Below are positions 1 to 6,704 of a stretch of 31,793 nt of DNA, piece after piece. Source of the DNA: Verrucomicrobiota bacterium. GTDB taxonomy: Bacteria > Verrucomicrobiota > Verrucomicrobiia > Limisphaerales > JAEYXS01. The first letter of the stretch is position 1; the number at the start of each line of letters is the position of its first letter. The translations under genes and the position numbers were made by a program. The notes below the pieces were generated by a model. That model was not told the DNA's origin. It did no database searches and saw nothing but the letters and a program-made list of their open reading frames with translations. The DNA lies in the NCBI GenBank assembly GCA_023431185.1, contig JAEYXS010000058.1:1-31793 (forward strand), in the 5' to 3' direction.

Positions 1-23
1 CCGCCCCCCCCCCCTGACTCTTT

Positions 24-62
24 CTCTCGATATTCGGCGTTCGAGTTGGATCTTCGATGCAT
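24..62. repeat. Dispersed intergenic repeat B, diverged copy
   Basis: This is a degenerate copy of the CTCTCGATGTTCGG...TTCGATG repeat that recurs at 6147-6189 and 8206-8249. Here it reads CTCTCGATATTCGGCGTTCG and then loosely TTCGATG. It lies beyond the groL terminator. Confidence 0.5.
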
Positions 63-90
63 GCCCTTTGCCATTAGTCATTCCGTTCCC

Positions 91-120
91 CATCTGTGTT
101 GATCTGTGTCCATCTGTGGT
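91..120. repeat. Three tandem 10-nt repeats (catctgtgtt type)
   Basis: Three imperfect 10-mers follow one another: CATCTGTGTT, GATCTGTGTC and CATCTGTGGT. Each differs from its neighbours by only one to three bases. The block sits just beyond the groL terminator, between two other repeat types. Confidence 0.7.
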
Positions 121-125
121 TAAAC

Positions 126-155
126 AAAAAAACGGAGCGGACTCTCGTCCGCCCC
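126..155 (-). terminator. Rho-independent terminator of the dnaK-groS-groL cluster
   Basis: Read on the minus strand, a 9-bp stem (plus 134-142 with 147-155, one G-T pair, 4-nt loop) is followed after one base by seven T residues (plus 126-132). It lies about 40 nt after the groL stop. A second perfect 8-bp hairpin (166-173 with 178-185) sits between the stop codon and this terminator. Confidence 0.8.
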
Positions 156-193
156 GTCCATGTCCGTTTGCGGTTCCCCGCAAACCGGCTGAA

Positions 194-1834
194 TTAGTAG
201 TCCATTCCGCCGCCCATGCCGTGGTGGTCACCACCGGCAGCAGCCGCGGGCTTCTTCTCTTCCGGAATCTCGGTGATGAGGCATTCCGTGGTCAGCAACA
301 GACCAGCGATGGAGGAAGCGTTCTGCAGGGCCGTGCGGGTCACCTTCTTCGGATCCACCACACCGGCCTTCAGCAGGTCAACATACTCGCCCGTGGCGAC
401 GTTGTAACCTTCCGAGCCTTTGCGCTTCTTGACTTCCTGCACGATGATCGAGCCTTCGACACCGGCATTCAACGCCAACGCGCGGAGCGGAGCCTCGACG
501 GCGCGCTTCACGATATCGACACCGATCTGCTCGTCGCCACCCGGCTTCACGGCTTCGATCGCGGCCAGGCAACGCAGCAGAGCCACGCCACCGCCCGGAA
601 CGATGCCTTCTTCCACGGCCGCGCGGGTCGCGTGCAACGCGTCTTCCACCCGGGCCTTCTTTTCCTTCATCTCGCTCTCGGTCGCGGCGCCGACGTTGAT
701 GACGGCCACACCACCGGCGAGCTTCGCCAGGCGTTCCTGCAGCTTCTCACGGTCGTAGTCGGACGTCGTCTCTTCGATCTGGCGGCGGATCTGGTTCACG
801 CGGCCCTGGATCTCAGAGCTCTTGCCCGAACCTTCCACGATCGTGGTATTTTCCTTGTCCACGACGACAGACTTCGCACGGCCCAGGTCGGCCAGTTCGA
901 GGTTTTCGAGCTTGATGCCGAGGTCTTCCGTGATGCACTTACCGCCCGTCAGGATGGCGATGTCTTCCAGCATGGACTTGCGGCGGTCACCGAAGCCCGG
1001 AGCCTTCACCGCGCAGATGTTCAACGTGCCGCGCAGCTTGTTCACCACGAGCGTCGCGAGGGCTTCGCCTTCGACTTCTTCGCTGATGATCAGGAGCGGC
1101 TTGCCCGTCTTGGCCGTCTTCTCGAGGATCGGGAGGAGGTCCTTCAGGCTGCTGATCTTCTTCTCGTAGATCAGGATGTAGGCGTCATCGAGCTTGCACT
1201 CCATGGAGTCCGCATTCGTCACGAAGTACGGGGAGAGATAGCCCTTGTCGAACTGCATGCCTTCGACCACGTCGAGGGTCGTCTCGATGGACTTCGCCTC
1301 TTCGACCGTGATCGTGCCGTCTTTGCCCACCTTGTCCATCGCGTCAGCGATGATCTCGCCGATCGTGGTGTCCCAGTTGGCGGAAACCGTTGCGACCTGC
1401 TTGATCTCTTCCTTGTCCTTGACCTTCTTGGAGATCTTGGCGAGCTGTTCCACCGCCGCGTCAACGGCCTTCTGGATGCCGCGTTGCAGGGAGATCGGGC
1501 TTGCGCCGGCGGTCACGTTCTTCAGACCTTCGCGATAGATCGCTTCGGCCAGCACGGTTGCCGTCGTCGTGCCGTCACCAGCGGCGTCGCTGGTCTTGCT
1601 GGCCACTTCGCGCACCATCTGGGCGCCCATGTTTTCGTATGGGTCTTCCAGTTCGATCTCCTTGGCGACCGTCACACCGTCTTTGGTGACCGTCGGGGAA
1701 CCGTATTTCTTGTCGAGAACCACATTGCGGCCTTTCGGTCCGAGCGTGGCGCTGACTGCGCGGGCGAGCTTCGAGACGCCCCGGAGGAGGGCGTGACGCG
1801 CTGCTTCATCAAACAAAATTTGTTTGGCTGCCAT
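194..1834 (-). CDS. groL: Chaperonin GroEL (60 kDa)
   Basis: This is the large chaperonin subunit, which forms a double heptameric cytosolic ring that folds proteins in an ATP-driven cycle with GroES. At 546 residues it has the normal family length. The ATP-site motif GDGTT is at residues 86-90, with Asp87 the expected catalytic aspartate, and the N-terminal nucleotide contact TLGPKGRN is at 30-37. The C-terminus is a GGM-type tail modified with histidines (HHGMGGGMDY). It lies 38 nt downstream of groS, and dnaK precedes both in the same direction, so the three genes are probably one heat-shock transcription unit. No Shine-Dalgarno is visible before the ATG. Identity is not in doubt. Confidence 0.99.
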   Translation of the reverse strand: MAAKQILFDEAARHALLRGVSKLARAVSATLGPKGRNVVLDKKYGSPTVTKDGVTVAKEIELEDPYENMGAQMVREVASKTSDAAGDGTTTATVLAEAIYREGLKNVTAGASPISLQRGIQKAVDAAVEQLAKISKKVKDKEEIKQVATVSANWDTTIGEIIADAMDKVGKDGTITVEEAKSIETTLDVVEGMQFDKGYLSPYFVTNADSMECKLDDAYILIYEKKISSLKDLLPILEKTAKTGKPLLIISEEVEGEALATLVVNKLRGTLNICAVKAPGFGDRRKSMLEDIAILTGGKCITEDLGIKLENLELADLGRAKSVVVDKENTTIVEGSGKSSEIQGRVNQIRRQIEETTSDYDREKLQERLAKLAGGVAVINVGAATESEMKEKKARVEDALHATRAAVEEGIVPGGGVALLRCLAAIEAVKPGGDEQIGVDIVKRAVEAPLRALALNAGVEGSIIVQEVKKRKGSEGYNVATGEYVDLLKAGVVDPKKVTRTALQNASSIAGLLLTTECLITEIPEEKKPAAAAGGDHHGMGGGMDY

Positions 1835-1872
1835 AATATTTAGATAAGTGTGTTAAGAATTGTGGGTTAAAA

Positions 1873-2166
1873 TTATTCGATGACTGCGAGGATGTCGTCC
1901 ACGTTCATCAGTTTGTACTCTTTACCGTCGAGCTTGATCTCCGTGCCACCATACTTGCTGATCAGCACGCGATCGCCCTTCTTGACCTCGAAAGCGACCT
2001 TCTTGCCGTTTTCGTCAGTCTTGCCGGTGCCCAAGGCCACGATGATGCCTTCGGACGGCTTTTCCTTGGCGGTATCAGGAATGATGATGCCGCCCTTTTT
2101 GGTTTCCTTCTCTTCAACCTGTTCGATCAGAACACGGTCACCGAGCGGTTTGACGTTGATTGCCAT
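1873..2166 (-). CDS. groS: Co-chaperonin GroES (10 kDa)
   Basis: This is the lid of the GroEL folding chamber, a heptamer of about 10-kDa subunits. The 97 residues match the usual size. The mobile loop that docks on GroEL is visible around residues 19-36 (KETKKGGIIIPDTAKEKP), preceded by the family start IKPLGDRVLI-like segment (here VKPLGDRVLIEQ). The gene is 80 nt downstream of dnaK and 38 nt upstream of groL. No inverted CIRCE repeat (TTAGCACTC-N9-GAGTGCTAA) was seen before it. A short 5-bp hairpin (2224-2237) without a T-tract lies in the dnaK-groS gap. Confidence 0.98.
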   Translation of the reverse strand: MAINVKPLGDRVLIEQVEEKETKKGGIIIPDTAKEKPSEGIIVALGTGKTDENGKKVAFEVKKGDRVLISKYGGTEIKLDGKEYKLMNVDDILAVIE

Positions 2167-2223
2167 ACGTTCGTTTCGTTCTTTGTGTGTTTATTTGTTT
2201 GGATTGCTACTGAATCAAATCCT

Positions 2224-2237
2224 GCGGCACGAGCCGC
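2224..2237 (-). other. Small hairpin in the dnaK-groS gap
   Basis: GCGGC and GCCGC flank a 4-nt loop about 10 nt after the dnaK stop. No T-tract follows on the minus strand, so it is more likely an mRNA processing or stability element than a terminator. The structure is short and may have no function. Confidence 0.3.
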
Positions 2238-2246
2238 GAGGAAAAT

Positions 2247-4193
2247 TTATTTGTCCTTCTTCTCATCCACCACTTCGGCGTCGATGATCGGACCCTGGTC
2301 CTTCTTGTCCTGCTGGCCGCCCGCGTCAGCACCGGCGCTGGCTTCACCCGTGCCGGTGGATGTGTTGCCGCCTCCGGCTTGCTGCGCTTGCGGGCCGGCG
2401 TTCTTATAAAGCTCCGCCACGGCCTCCATCAGCTTGTCGCTCGCCGCCTTGATGGCCGCCGAGTCCGTGCCCTTGAGCGCGTCCTTCACCTTGGCCACTT
2501 CCGCCTCAATCTTCGCCTTCTCGGCCGCGGGCACCTTGTCACCCATCTCACGGAGCGTCTTCTCCGTGCGATAGACCGTGTTGTCGGCCTCGTTGCGCGT
2601 CTCGACTTCCTCGCGGCGCTTCTTGTCCTCATCCGCGTGGGCTTCCGCATCCCGGCGCATCTTCTCGATCTCGTCCTTCGAGAGACCGCTGCTGGCCGTG
2701 ATCGTGATCTTTTGTTCCTTGCCTGTGCCCAAGTCCTTCGCGCTCACATGCAGGATGCCGTTCGCATCGATGTCGAAGGTCACCTCGACCTGCGGCACAC
2801 CGCGCGGGGCCGGCGGGATCTCGCTCAAATGGAACTTGCCGATCGTCTTGTTGTCGCGGGCGAACTGGCGCTCACCCTGCAACACGTGGATCTCCACACT
2901 TGGTTGGTTGTCCGAGGCCGTTGAAAAGATTTCCGATTTACGCGTCGGGATCGTCGTATTGCGCTCGATCAGGCGCGTGAACACGCCGCCCAACGTCTCG
3001 ATGCCGAAAGACAGCGGCGTGACGTCCAGCAGGAGCACGTCCTTCACTTCGCCCTTCAACACACCGCCTTGGATCGCCGCACCCACGGCCACCACTTCAT
3101 CCGGGTTCACCCCCTGATGCGGCGCCTTGGAAACCAGCGTGCGCGCTGTCTCGACGACTCGCGGCATGCGCGTCATACCACCGACGAGCACCAGCTCATC
3201 GATCTTGTCCGCCGTGATGCCCGCGTCCTTCAAGCAATTCTTCGTCGGCGTGATCGTGCGCTCGAAGAGGCTGTCGCAGATCTGTTCCAGCTTCGCACGC
3301 GTCAGCTTCAGGCTGATGTGTTTCGGGCCACTCGCATCCGCCGTGATGAACGGCAGGCTGATGTCATACTGCTGCGTGCTGGACAGCGCGATCTTCGCCT
3401 TCTCCGCCTCTTCCTTGATGCGTTGCAGGGCGTCCGGCTGCTTGCGCAGGTCCACGCCGCTGTCGCGCTTAAATTCGTCCAAGATCCAGTCGATGATCTG
3501 GTTGTCCCAGTCATCACCGCCCAGGTGCGTGTCGCCGTTCGTGGCCTTCACCTCGAACACACCGTCACCGATCTCCAGCACGGAGATGTCGAACGTACCG
3601 CCACCCAGGTCATACACCGCGATCTTCTCGTCCTTCTTCTTGTCCAGACCGTAAGCCAGCGAAGCCGCCGTCGGCTCGTTGATGATGCGCAACACTTCCA
3701 GACCCGCGATGCGGCCAGCGTCTTTCGTCGCCTGACGTTGCGAGTCGTTGAAGTAAGCAGGCACCGTGATGACCGCTTGCGTGATCGTCTCGCCCAGACG
3801 CGTCTCGGCGTCGGACTTCAGCTTCGCGAGGATCATCGCGGAGATTTCCGGCGGGCTGAACTGCTTCGGCTTGCCATCGACTTCCACTTCCACACAGGCG
3901 TCACCATTCGGACCGGCCACCACCTTGTAAGGCACGCGCTTCAACTCTTCCTGAACCTCGTTGAACTTGCGGCCCATGAAGCGTTTGACGGAATAAATCG
4001 TATTGCGCGGATTCGTGACGGCCTGACGCTTCGCCGCGTCACCCACCAACCGCTCCCCATTCTTCGCAAACGCCACCACCGACGGCGTTGTGCGCTTACC
4101 CTCAGAATTCTCCATGACTGACGGCTCGCCGCCCTCCATCACTGCCATACAGGAGTTCGTCGTGCCCAAGTCGATACCTAATACTTTTGCCAT
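2247..4193 (-). CDS. dnaK: Chaperone protein DnaK (Hsp70)
   Basis: This is an ATP-dependent Hsp70 that binds exposed hydrophobic segments and works with DnaJ and GrpE. At 648 residues it is full length. The nucleotide-binding domain starts with GIDLGTTNSC (6-15), the catalytic lysine is Lys70 (YSVKRFMGR), and the second phosphate loop is YDLGGGTFD. The interdomain linker LLLDVTPLSFGIE is near residue 390. A flexible Gly/Thr/Ala-rich tail ends in DAEVVDEKKDK, which resembles the usual acidic end. It is the first gene of the dnaK-groS-groL run. grpE and dnaJ are not adjacent. The start is supported by a weak AAGGT about 9 nt upstream. Confidence 0.99.
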   Translation of the reverse strand: MAKVLGIDLGTTNSCMAVMEGGEPSVMENSEGKRTTPSVVAFAKNGERLVGDAAKRQAVTNPRNTIYSVKRFMGRKFNEVQEELKRVPYKVVAGPNGDACVEVEVDGKPKQFSPPEISAMILAKLKSDAETRLGETITQAVITVPAYFNDSQRQATKDAGRIAGLEVLRIINEPTAASLAYGLDKKKDEKIAVYDLGGGTFDISVLEIGDGVFEVKATNGDTHLGGDDWDNQIIDWILDEFKRDSGVDLRKQPDALQRIKEEAEKAKIALSSTQQYDISLPFITADASGPKHISLKLTRAKLEQICDSLFERTITPTKNCLKDAGITADKIDELVLVGGMTRMPRVVETARTLVSKAPHQGVNPDEVVAVGAAIQGGVLKGEVKDVLLLDVTPLSFGIETLGGVFTRLIERNTTIPTRKSEIFSTASDNQPSVEIHVLQGERQFARDNKTIGKFHLSEIPPAPRGVPQVEVTFDIDANGILHVSAKDLGTGKEQKITITASSGLSKDEIEKMRRDAEAHADEDKKRREEVETRNEADNTVYRTEKTLREMGDKVPAAEKAKIEAEVAKVKDALKGTDSAAIKAASDKLMEAVAELYKNAGPQAQQAGGGNTSTGTGEASAGADAGGQQDKKDQGPIIDAEVVDEKKDK

Positions 4194-4227
4194 AATTCTT
4201 TTACCTTAAGAAATTCAATGAATTAGA

Positions 4228-4244
4228 AGCAGACGCGGTGCCAA
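4228..4244 (-). promoter_or_regulatory. Candidate sigma-54 (-24/-12) promoter before dnaK
   Basis: The minus strand reads TTGGCACCGCGTCTGCT. Compared with the sigma-54 consensus TTGGCACG-N4-TTGCW, the -24 element TTGGCAC is perfect and the -12 element is CTGCT, with the required GG-N10-GC spacing. The predicted transcription start would be about 25 nt before the dnaK ATG. This is a match by eye only, and one such match can occur by chance. Confidence 0.35.
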
Positions 4245-4327
4245 CCAAAAATAAAATCGCGTAACCACCTTAAAACCAACAAGATAGATAAATAAACCCC
4301 CTAAAAATCCGATTAACCAGCCAAAAA

Positions 4328-4392
4328 AGTGAGACAAAATGTCCCACTCCCCCAAAGCGTGTCACACTTGATGTGCGCCATCCTGTCACACT
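4328..4392. promoter_or_regulatory. Array of TGTCMCACT motifs upstream of dnaK
   Basis: AGTGAGACA (4328-4336) and TGTCCCACT (4340-4348) form an inverted repeat with 3-nt spacing and 8 of 9 paired positions. Two further direct copies, both TGTCACACT, start at 4360 and 4384, giving spacings of 20 and 24 nt. The array lies 84-148 nt before the candidate -24 element. It may be a binding site for a regulator, possibly an enhancer-binding protein; no regulator gene is adjacent. Confidence 0.4.
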
Positions 4393-4399
4393 CCCCCGT

Positions 4400-4435
4400 C
4401 GTAATCGGCCTCGTTCTCGTCGTCGTCCTCGATTT
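4400..4435. repeat. Dispersed intergenic repeat A, copy 1
   Basis: This copy contains CGTAATCGGCCTCGTTCTCG followed by TCGTCGTCCTCG. Almost the same sequence recurs at 6070-6107, shortened at 8174-8196, and split by an insertion at 31447-31501. It lies 26 nt beyond the stop codon of the DUF1963 gene. Confidence 0.8.
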
Positions 4436-4461
4436 CTCTCCTCAATTCCTTCGTCATCCCC

Positions 4462-5985
4462 CTATCCCGATTCAATATCACTCACCACCCGGTCAAACTC
4501 TCCCTTCGCCAACTTCGTCTCCTCGATGAAGTAACGGACCGATCCCGAGTCACTCCAGCAATAATCCAACCGCGACTCGAACGAAAGCAACATCCGCCAA
4601 TCCTTGGCAGCCTTGGCGATCCCATCCTTGCCCATTTTCTTCTTCCACTTTTGATGCGCCTCGATCGCGTCCACTTCTTCCAGCGAAACATGCTCCGCCC
4701 TGCCCTGCTTTTTCGCTTCGTGACCACCCAAGACTTTCACCACCATATCCAGGACCTGTGTGACCTCGGAAACCTCGACACTATCCCCTATCTTCTCCAA
4801 CTCCTTCATCGCCCATTGCGCCGTCTCAAGGAAATTTTTACCAGTCATGCTGGCTTCAATCAGACGGTCTAAAATGGGCGCGTACAACCTACTCCGAATA
4901 TTTTTCAGCATCTCATCTTCCTCTTCCTCCGCTTTGGTCTCCTTCGTCTGCTTCCGTTTAAGATCTCCCACCTGCGCCTGCTTTGCCCTCAATTCCTTGG
5001 ACCATTCGTAAAGATGCCCCATCCGTTTATCGCCCTCGGAATATTCCAATTCAAAGAAAACGCTCTCCCAAGTTTTGAAAGCCGCTATGATGGGCTTCAG
5101 TTCCAGTTCCTTTCCCTGCACCATCAGGTTGATCGTGGCCGAATGCTTCTCCACCAGCGTCTTGCAAGCAGTGCTAAGCCTGCTCGGCCAGACTTTCCCC
5201 TTTTGTTTCGCGCGCTGTTTCCATTCCGGCTCCAAAACCTTCAGCTCCTCAACCACTGCTTTCAGACGCCTGCCCAGCTTGGGACAGGCAAACGTGTATG
5301 CTTGCGGTGTTGGGGGTGCTGGCGGAATCTTCTGCGCCCGCTTACGCATCGCCGCCAGTTTCGCCTCCGAATACGTCTCGTAGGAAAATCTCGTGCTCTT
5401 GCCCACTGCCACTTCCACCGCATGCTCACGCGAATACTGTTCTTCAAAAAACGCGTGCCCTAGCAATTGCCCGATGGCTTTCTCCGGCTTCAATGCATCC
5501 AGCGCATCAACCACATCTTCGTCCAGTTCGGCATCAGGATCAAAGGTGTAAGACCATGCAGGCACGAAACGACATGCCGCCGCTGACGACACTCTCCCAT
5601 CATCCGGCCCGAGCCGCATATCCACCACCAGATACTTGCTGCCCTTGGGCGGTCCCTTTGGTTCACCCAATTCCTCAGTCACTATGATGGTTTGCAACCG
5701 CTCATCCTCCGGATCATGAAAGAACAGTAACCACCCGGCGTCCGGTACTTCCTCAAAAATCCGATGCGCCACTGTGGTATTAATTCTCCCCACATAGGTA
5801 AGCAGCTCCCCATCCCGCTCAGGCCAAGCCACTCCCTCCGGCAAAGGCGGCTTTCCACCCATCACGCACGGCGCCTCCTCCGGCTTCAACTTCCTGTCCG
5901 GCACCAGCGCCAGACACTTCGCCAGCCGCGCTAAAACATCCTTGGGCAACTTCGGCAATTTCGGCCATTCAGTTTTGTTTGCCAT
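4462..5985 (-). CDS. DUF1963 (YwqG-like) protein with an extra C-terminal domain
   Basis: The N-terminal part (about residues 40-200) resembles the DUF1963/YwqG family, whose function is not established. The signature is a GGKPPLPEGVAWP motif followed by a hydrophobic strand, as in other members. The protein has 507 residues, about twice the length of a typical stand-alone member. Roughly residues 245-507 form a Lys/Glu-rich, mainly helical segment that I do not recognise. It includes an acidic stretch (KAEEEEDE) and probable coiled coil. There is no signal peptide or membrane segment, so it is probably cytosolic. I chose the ATG at 5985 because GAGGTG lies 5 nt upstream; a GTG two codons earlier overlaps that site. 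Confidence 0.75.
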   Translation of the reverse strand: MANKTEWPKLPKLPKDVLARLAKCLALVPDRKLKPEEAPCVMGGKPPLPEGVAWPERDGELLTYVGRINTTVAHRIFEEVPDAGWLLFFHDPEDERLQTIIVTEELGEPKGPPKGSKYLVVDMRLGPDDGRVSSAAACRFVPAWSYTFDPDAELDEDVVDALDALKPEKAIGQLLGHAFFEEQYSREHAVEVAVGKSTRFSYETYSEAKLAAMRKRAQKIPPAPPTPQAYTFACPKLGRRLKAVVEELKVLEPEWKQRAKQKGKVWPSRLSTACKTLVEKHSATINLMVQGKELELKPIIAAFKTWESVFFELEYSEGDKRMGHLYEWSKELRAKQAQVGDLKRKQTKETKAEEEEDEMLKNIRSRLYAPILDRLIEASMTGKNFLETAQWAMKELEKIGDSVEVSEVTQVLDMVVKVLGGHEAKKQGRAEHVSLEEVDAIEAHQKWKKKMGKDGIAKAAKDWRMLLSFESRLDYCWSDSGSVRYFIEETKLAKGEFDRVVSDIESG

Positions 5986-6003
5986 AAACACACCTCAATG
6001 TGC

Positions 6004-6025
6004 TGCTCCGAAAGCCTTCGGAGCA
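6004..6025 (-). other. Strong hairpin just before the DUF1963 gene
   Basis: TGCTCCGAA and TTCGGAGCA form a perfect 9-bp stem with a 4-nt loop. It ends 18 nt before the ATG at 5985, immediately upstream of the GAGGTG ribosome-binding site. With no T-tract it is not a classical terminator. It could protect the mRNA or mark the end of the preceding transcript. Confidence 0.5.
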
Positions 6026-6069
6026 GTTCCTGCCTCCGGCAGACACCTCCGCCGCTAACCCTTCCCTTT

Positions 6070-6107
6070 CGTAATCGTCCTCGTTCTCGTCGTCGTCCTC
6101 GGTTTTT
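6070..6107. repeat. Dispersed intergenic repeat A, copy 2
   Basis: This copy reads CGTAATCGTCCTCGTTCTCG and then TCGTCGTCCTCGG. It is nearly identical to copy 1 (4400-4435). It is followed by a GTAGCAGCCGAGG segment and then repeat B, so A and B occur here in the same order and orientation as at 8174-8249. Confidence 0.8.
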
Positions 6108-6146
6108 AATCCGTAGCAGCCGAGGTAACGAGGCTCTAACCATCCC

Positions 6147-6189
6147 TCTCTCGATGTTCGGAGTTGGGCGTTCGATGTTCGATGTTTCT
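6147..6189. repeat. Dispersed intergenic repeat B, copy 1
   Basis: CTCTCGATGTTCGGAGTTGG leads into a doubled GTTCGATGTTCGATGTTTC. The block ends within 10 nt of the thioesterase stop codon at 6196. On the minus strand such repeats translate into spurious 'SNIERPTPNIER'-type peptides. Confidence 0.8.
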
Positions 6190-6195
6190 CCGCGA

Positions 6196-6621
6196 TTACA
6201 TCTTTTCCCCATTCACCACAAACGTTCCCAATTTCCCCGCCAGTTCCTCCGGTATCCGCATCGGCTTATCCTCCGTGTTCGTGCAAGCATGCGTCGTCGT
6301 CCCTTCCACCAGCAGCTTGCCCTCCGCGTTCAGCACCCGATACGCGAACACCATCTTCACCGCCCGCAGATCCGCCAGCCACAACTCGATCTTCAACACG
6401 TCATCATACCGCGCGGCCCCACGATACCGCAATTGCACCTCAACCACCGGAAAGATGACACCCTGGCTGTCCCATTGCCCAAAGGTGGTGCCCAGCGAAC
6501 GAAAGAACTCCCCGCGCGCCGCCTCCAAAAAATCCAGATACCGCCCGTAATACACGTGATCCCTCACCGTGCACTCCGAGTAAGTGACCCGCAATGAATG
6601 CGTATAAACCCGCTGACTCAT
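6196..6621 (-). CDS. Acyl-CoA/acyl-ACP thioesterase, 4HBT hot-dog family
   Basis: This 141-residue protein has the size and pattern of a YbgC/FcbC-type single hot-dog thioesterase, which hydrolyses acyl thioesters in the cytosol. The characteristic segment is residues 10-30 (RVTYSECTVRDHVYYGRYLDF), where family members read roughly Y-x-D-T-D-x-x-G-x-V-x-x-x-x-Y-L. By eye alignment the usual catalytic aspartate is Thr here, and the nearby Gly is Asp (Asp18), so the active site is unusual. The gene is last in the run of ketosynthase, dead ketosynthase, FabG and ACP genes. It could release the product of that pathway, but the Tat TIM-barrel gene lies in between. Confidence 0.85.
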   Translation of the reverse strand: MSQRVYTHSLRVTYSECTVRDHVYYGRYLDFLEAARGEFFRSLGTTFGQWDSQGVIFPVVEVQLRYRGAARYDDVLKIELWLADLRAVKMVFAYRVLNAEGKLLVEGTTTHACTNTEDKPMRIPEELAGKLGTFVVNGEKM

Positions 6622-6672
6622 AGCCGAAATCTAAGGGGACTCTTCGCAGAGGCGCTCACGCAAGCACTCCCC

Positions 6673-6704
6673 ATTCGTAAATCGTAAATCCAAAATCGTA
6701 ATTA
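6673..6704. repeat. Repeat E (CGTAAATC type) supplying a stop codon
   Basis: The sequence ATTCGTAAATCGTAAATC continues as CAAAATCGTAATTA. The TAA stop of the TIM-barrel gene (plus TTA at 6702-6704) is the last part of the repeat. Related CGTAAAT blocks occur at 31640-31699. Confidence 0.6.

Noticed and set aside
5..14. Poly-C run at the left end
   Set aside because: It could be a sequencing or assembly artefact at a contig end. Nothing functional can be concluded.
68..1843. Long plus-strand ORF of 591 codons opposite groL
   Set aside because: It is antisense to groL, rich in His, Arg and Leu, and has no domain. This is a codon-bias shadow.
2167..2246. CIRCE heat-shock operator before groS
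   Set aside because: No TTAGCACTC-N9-GAGTGCTAA or near match was found here or before dnaK.
5931..6212. Minus-strand ORF with SNIERPTPNIER-like peptide
   Set aside because: It is a translation of repeats A and B and overlaps the start of the DUF1963 gene in another frame.
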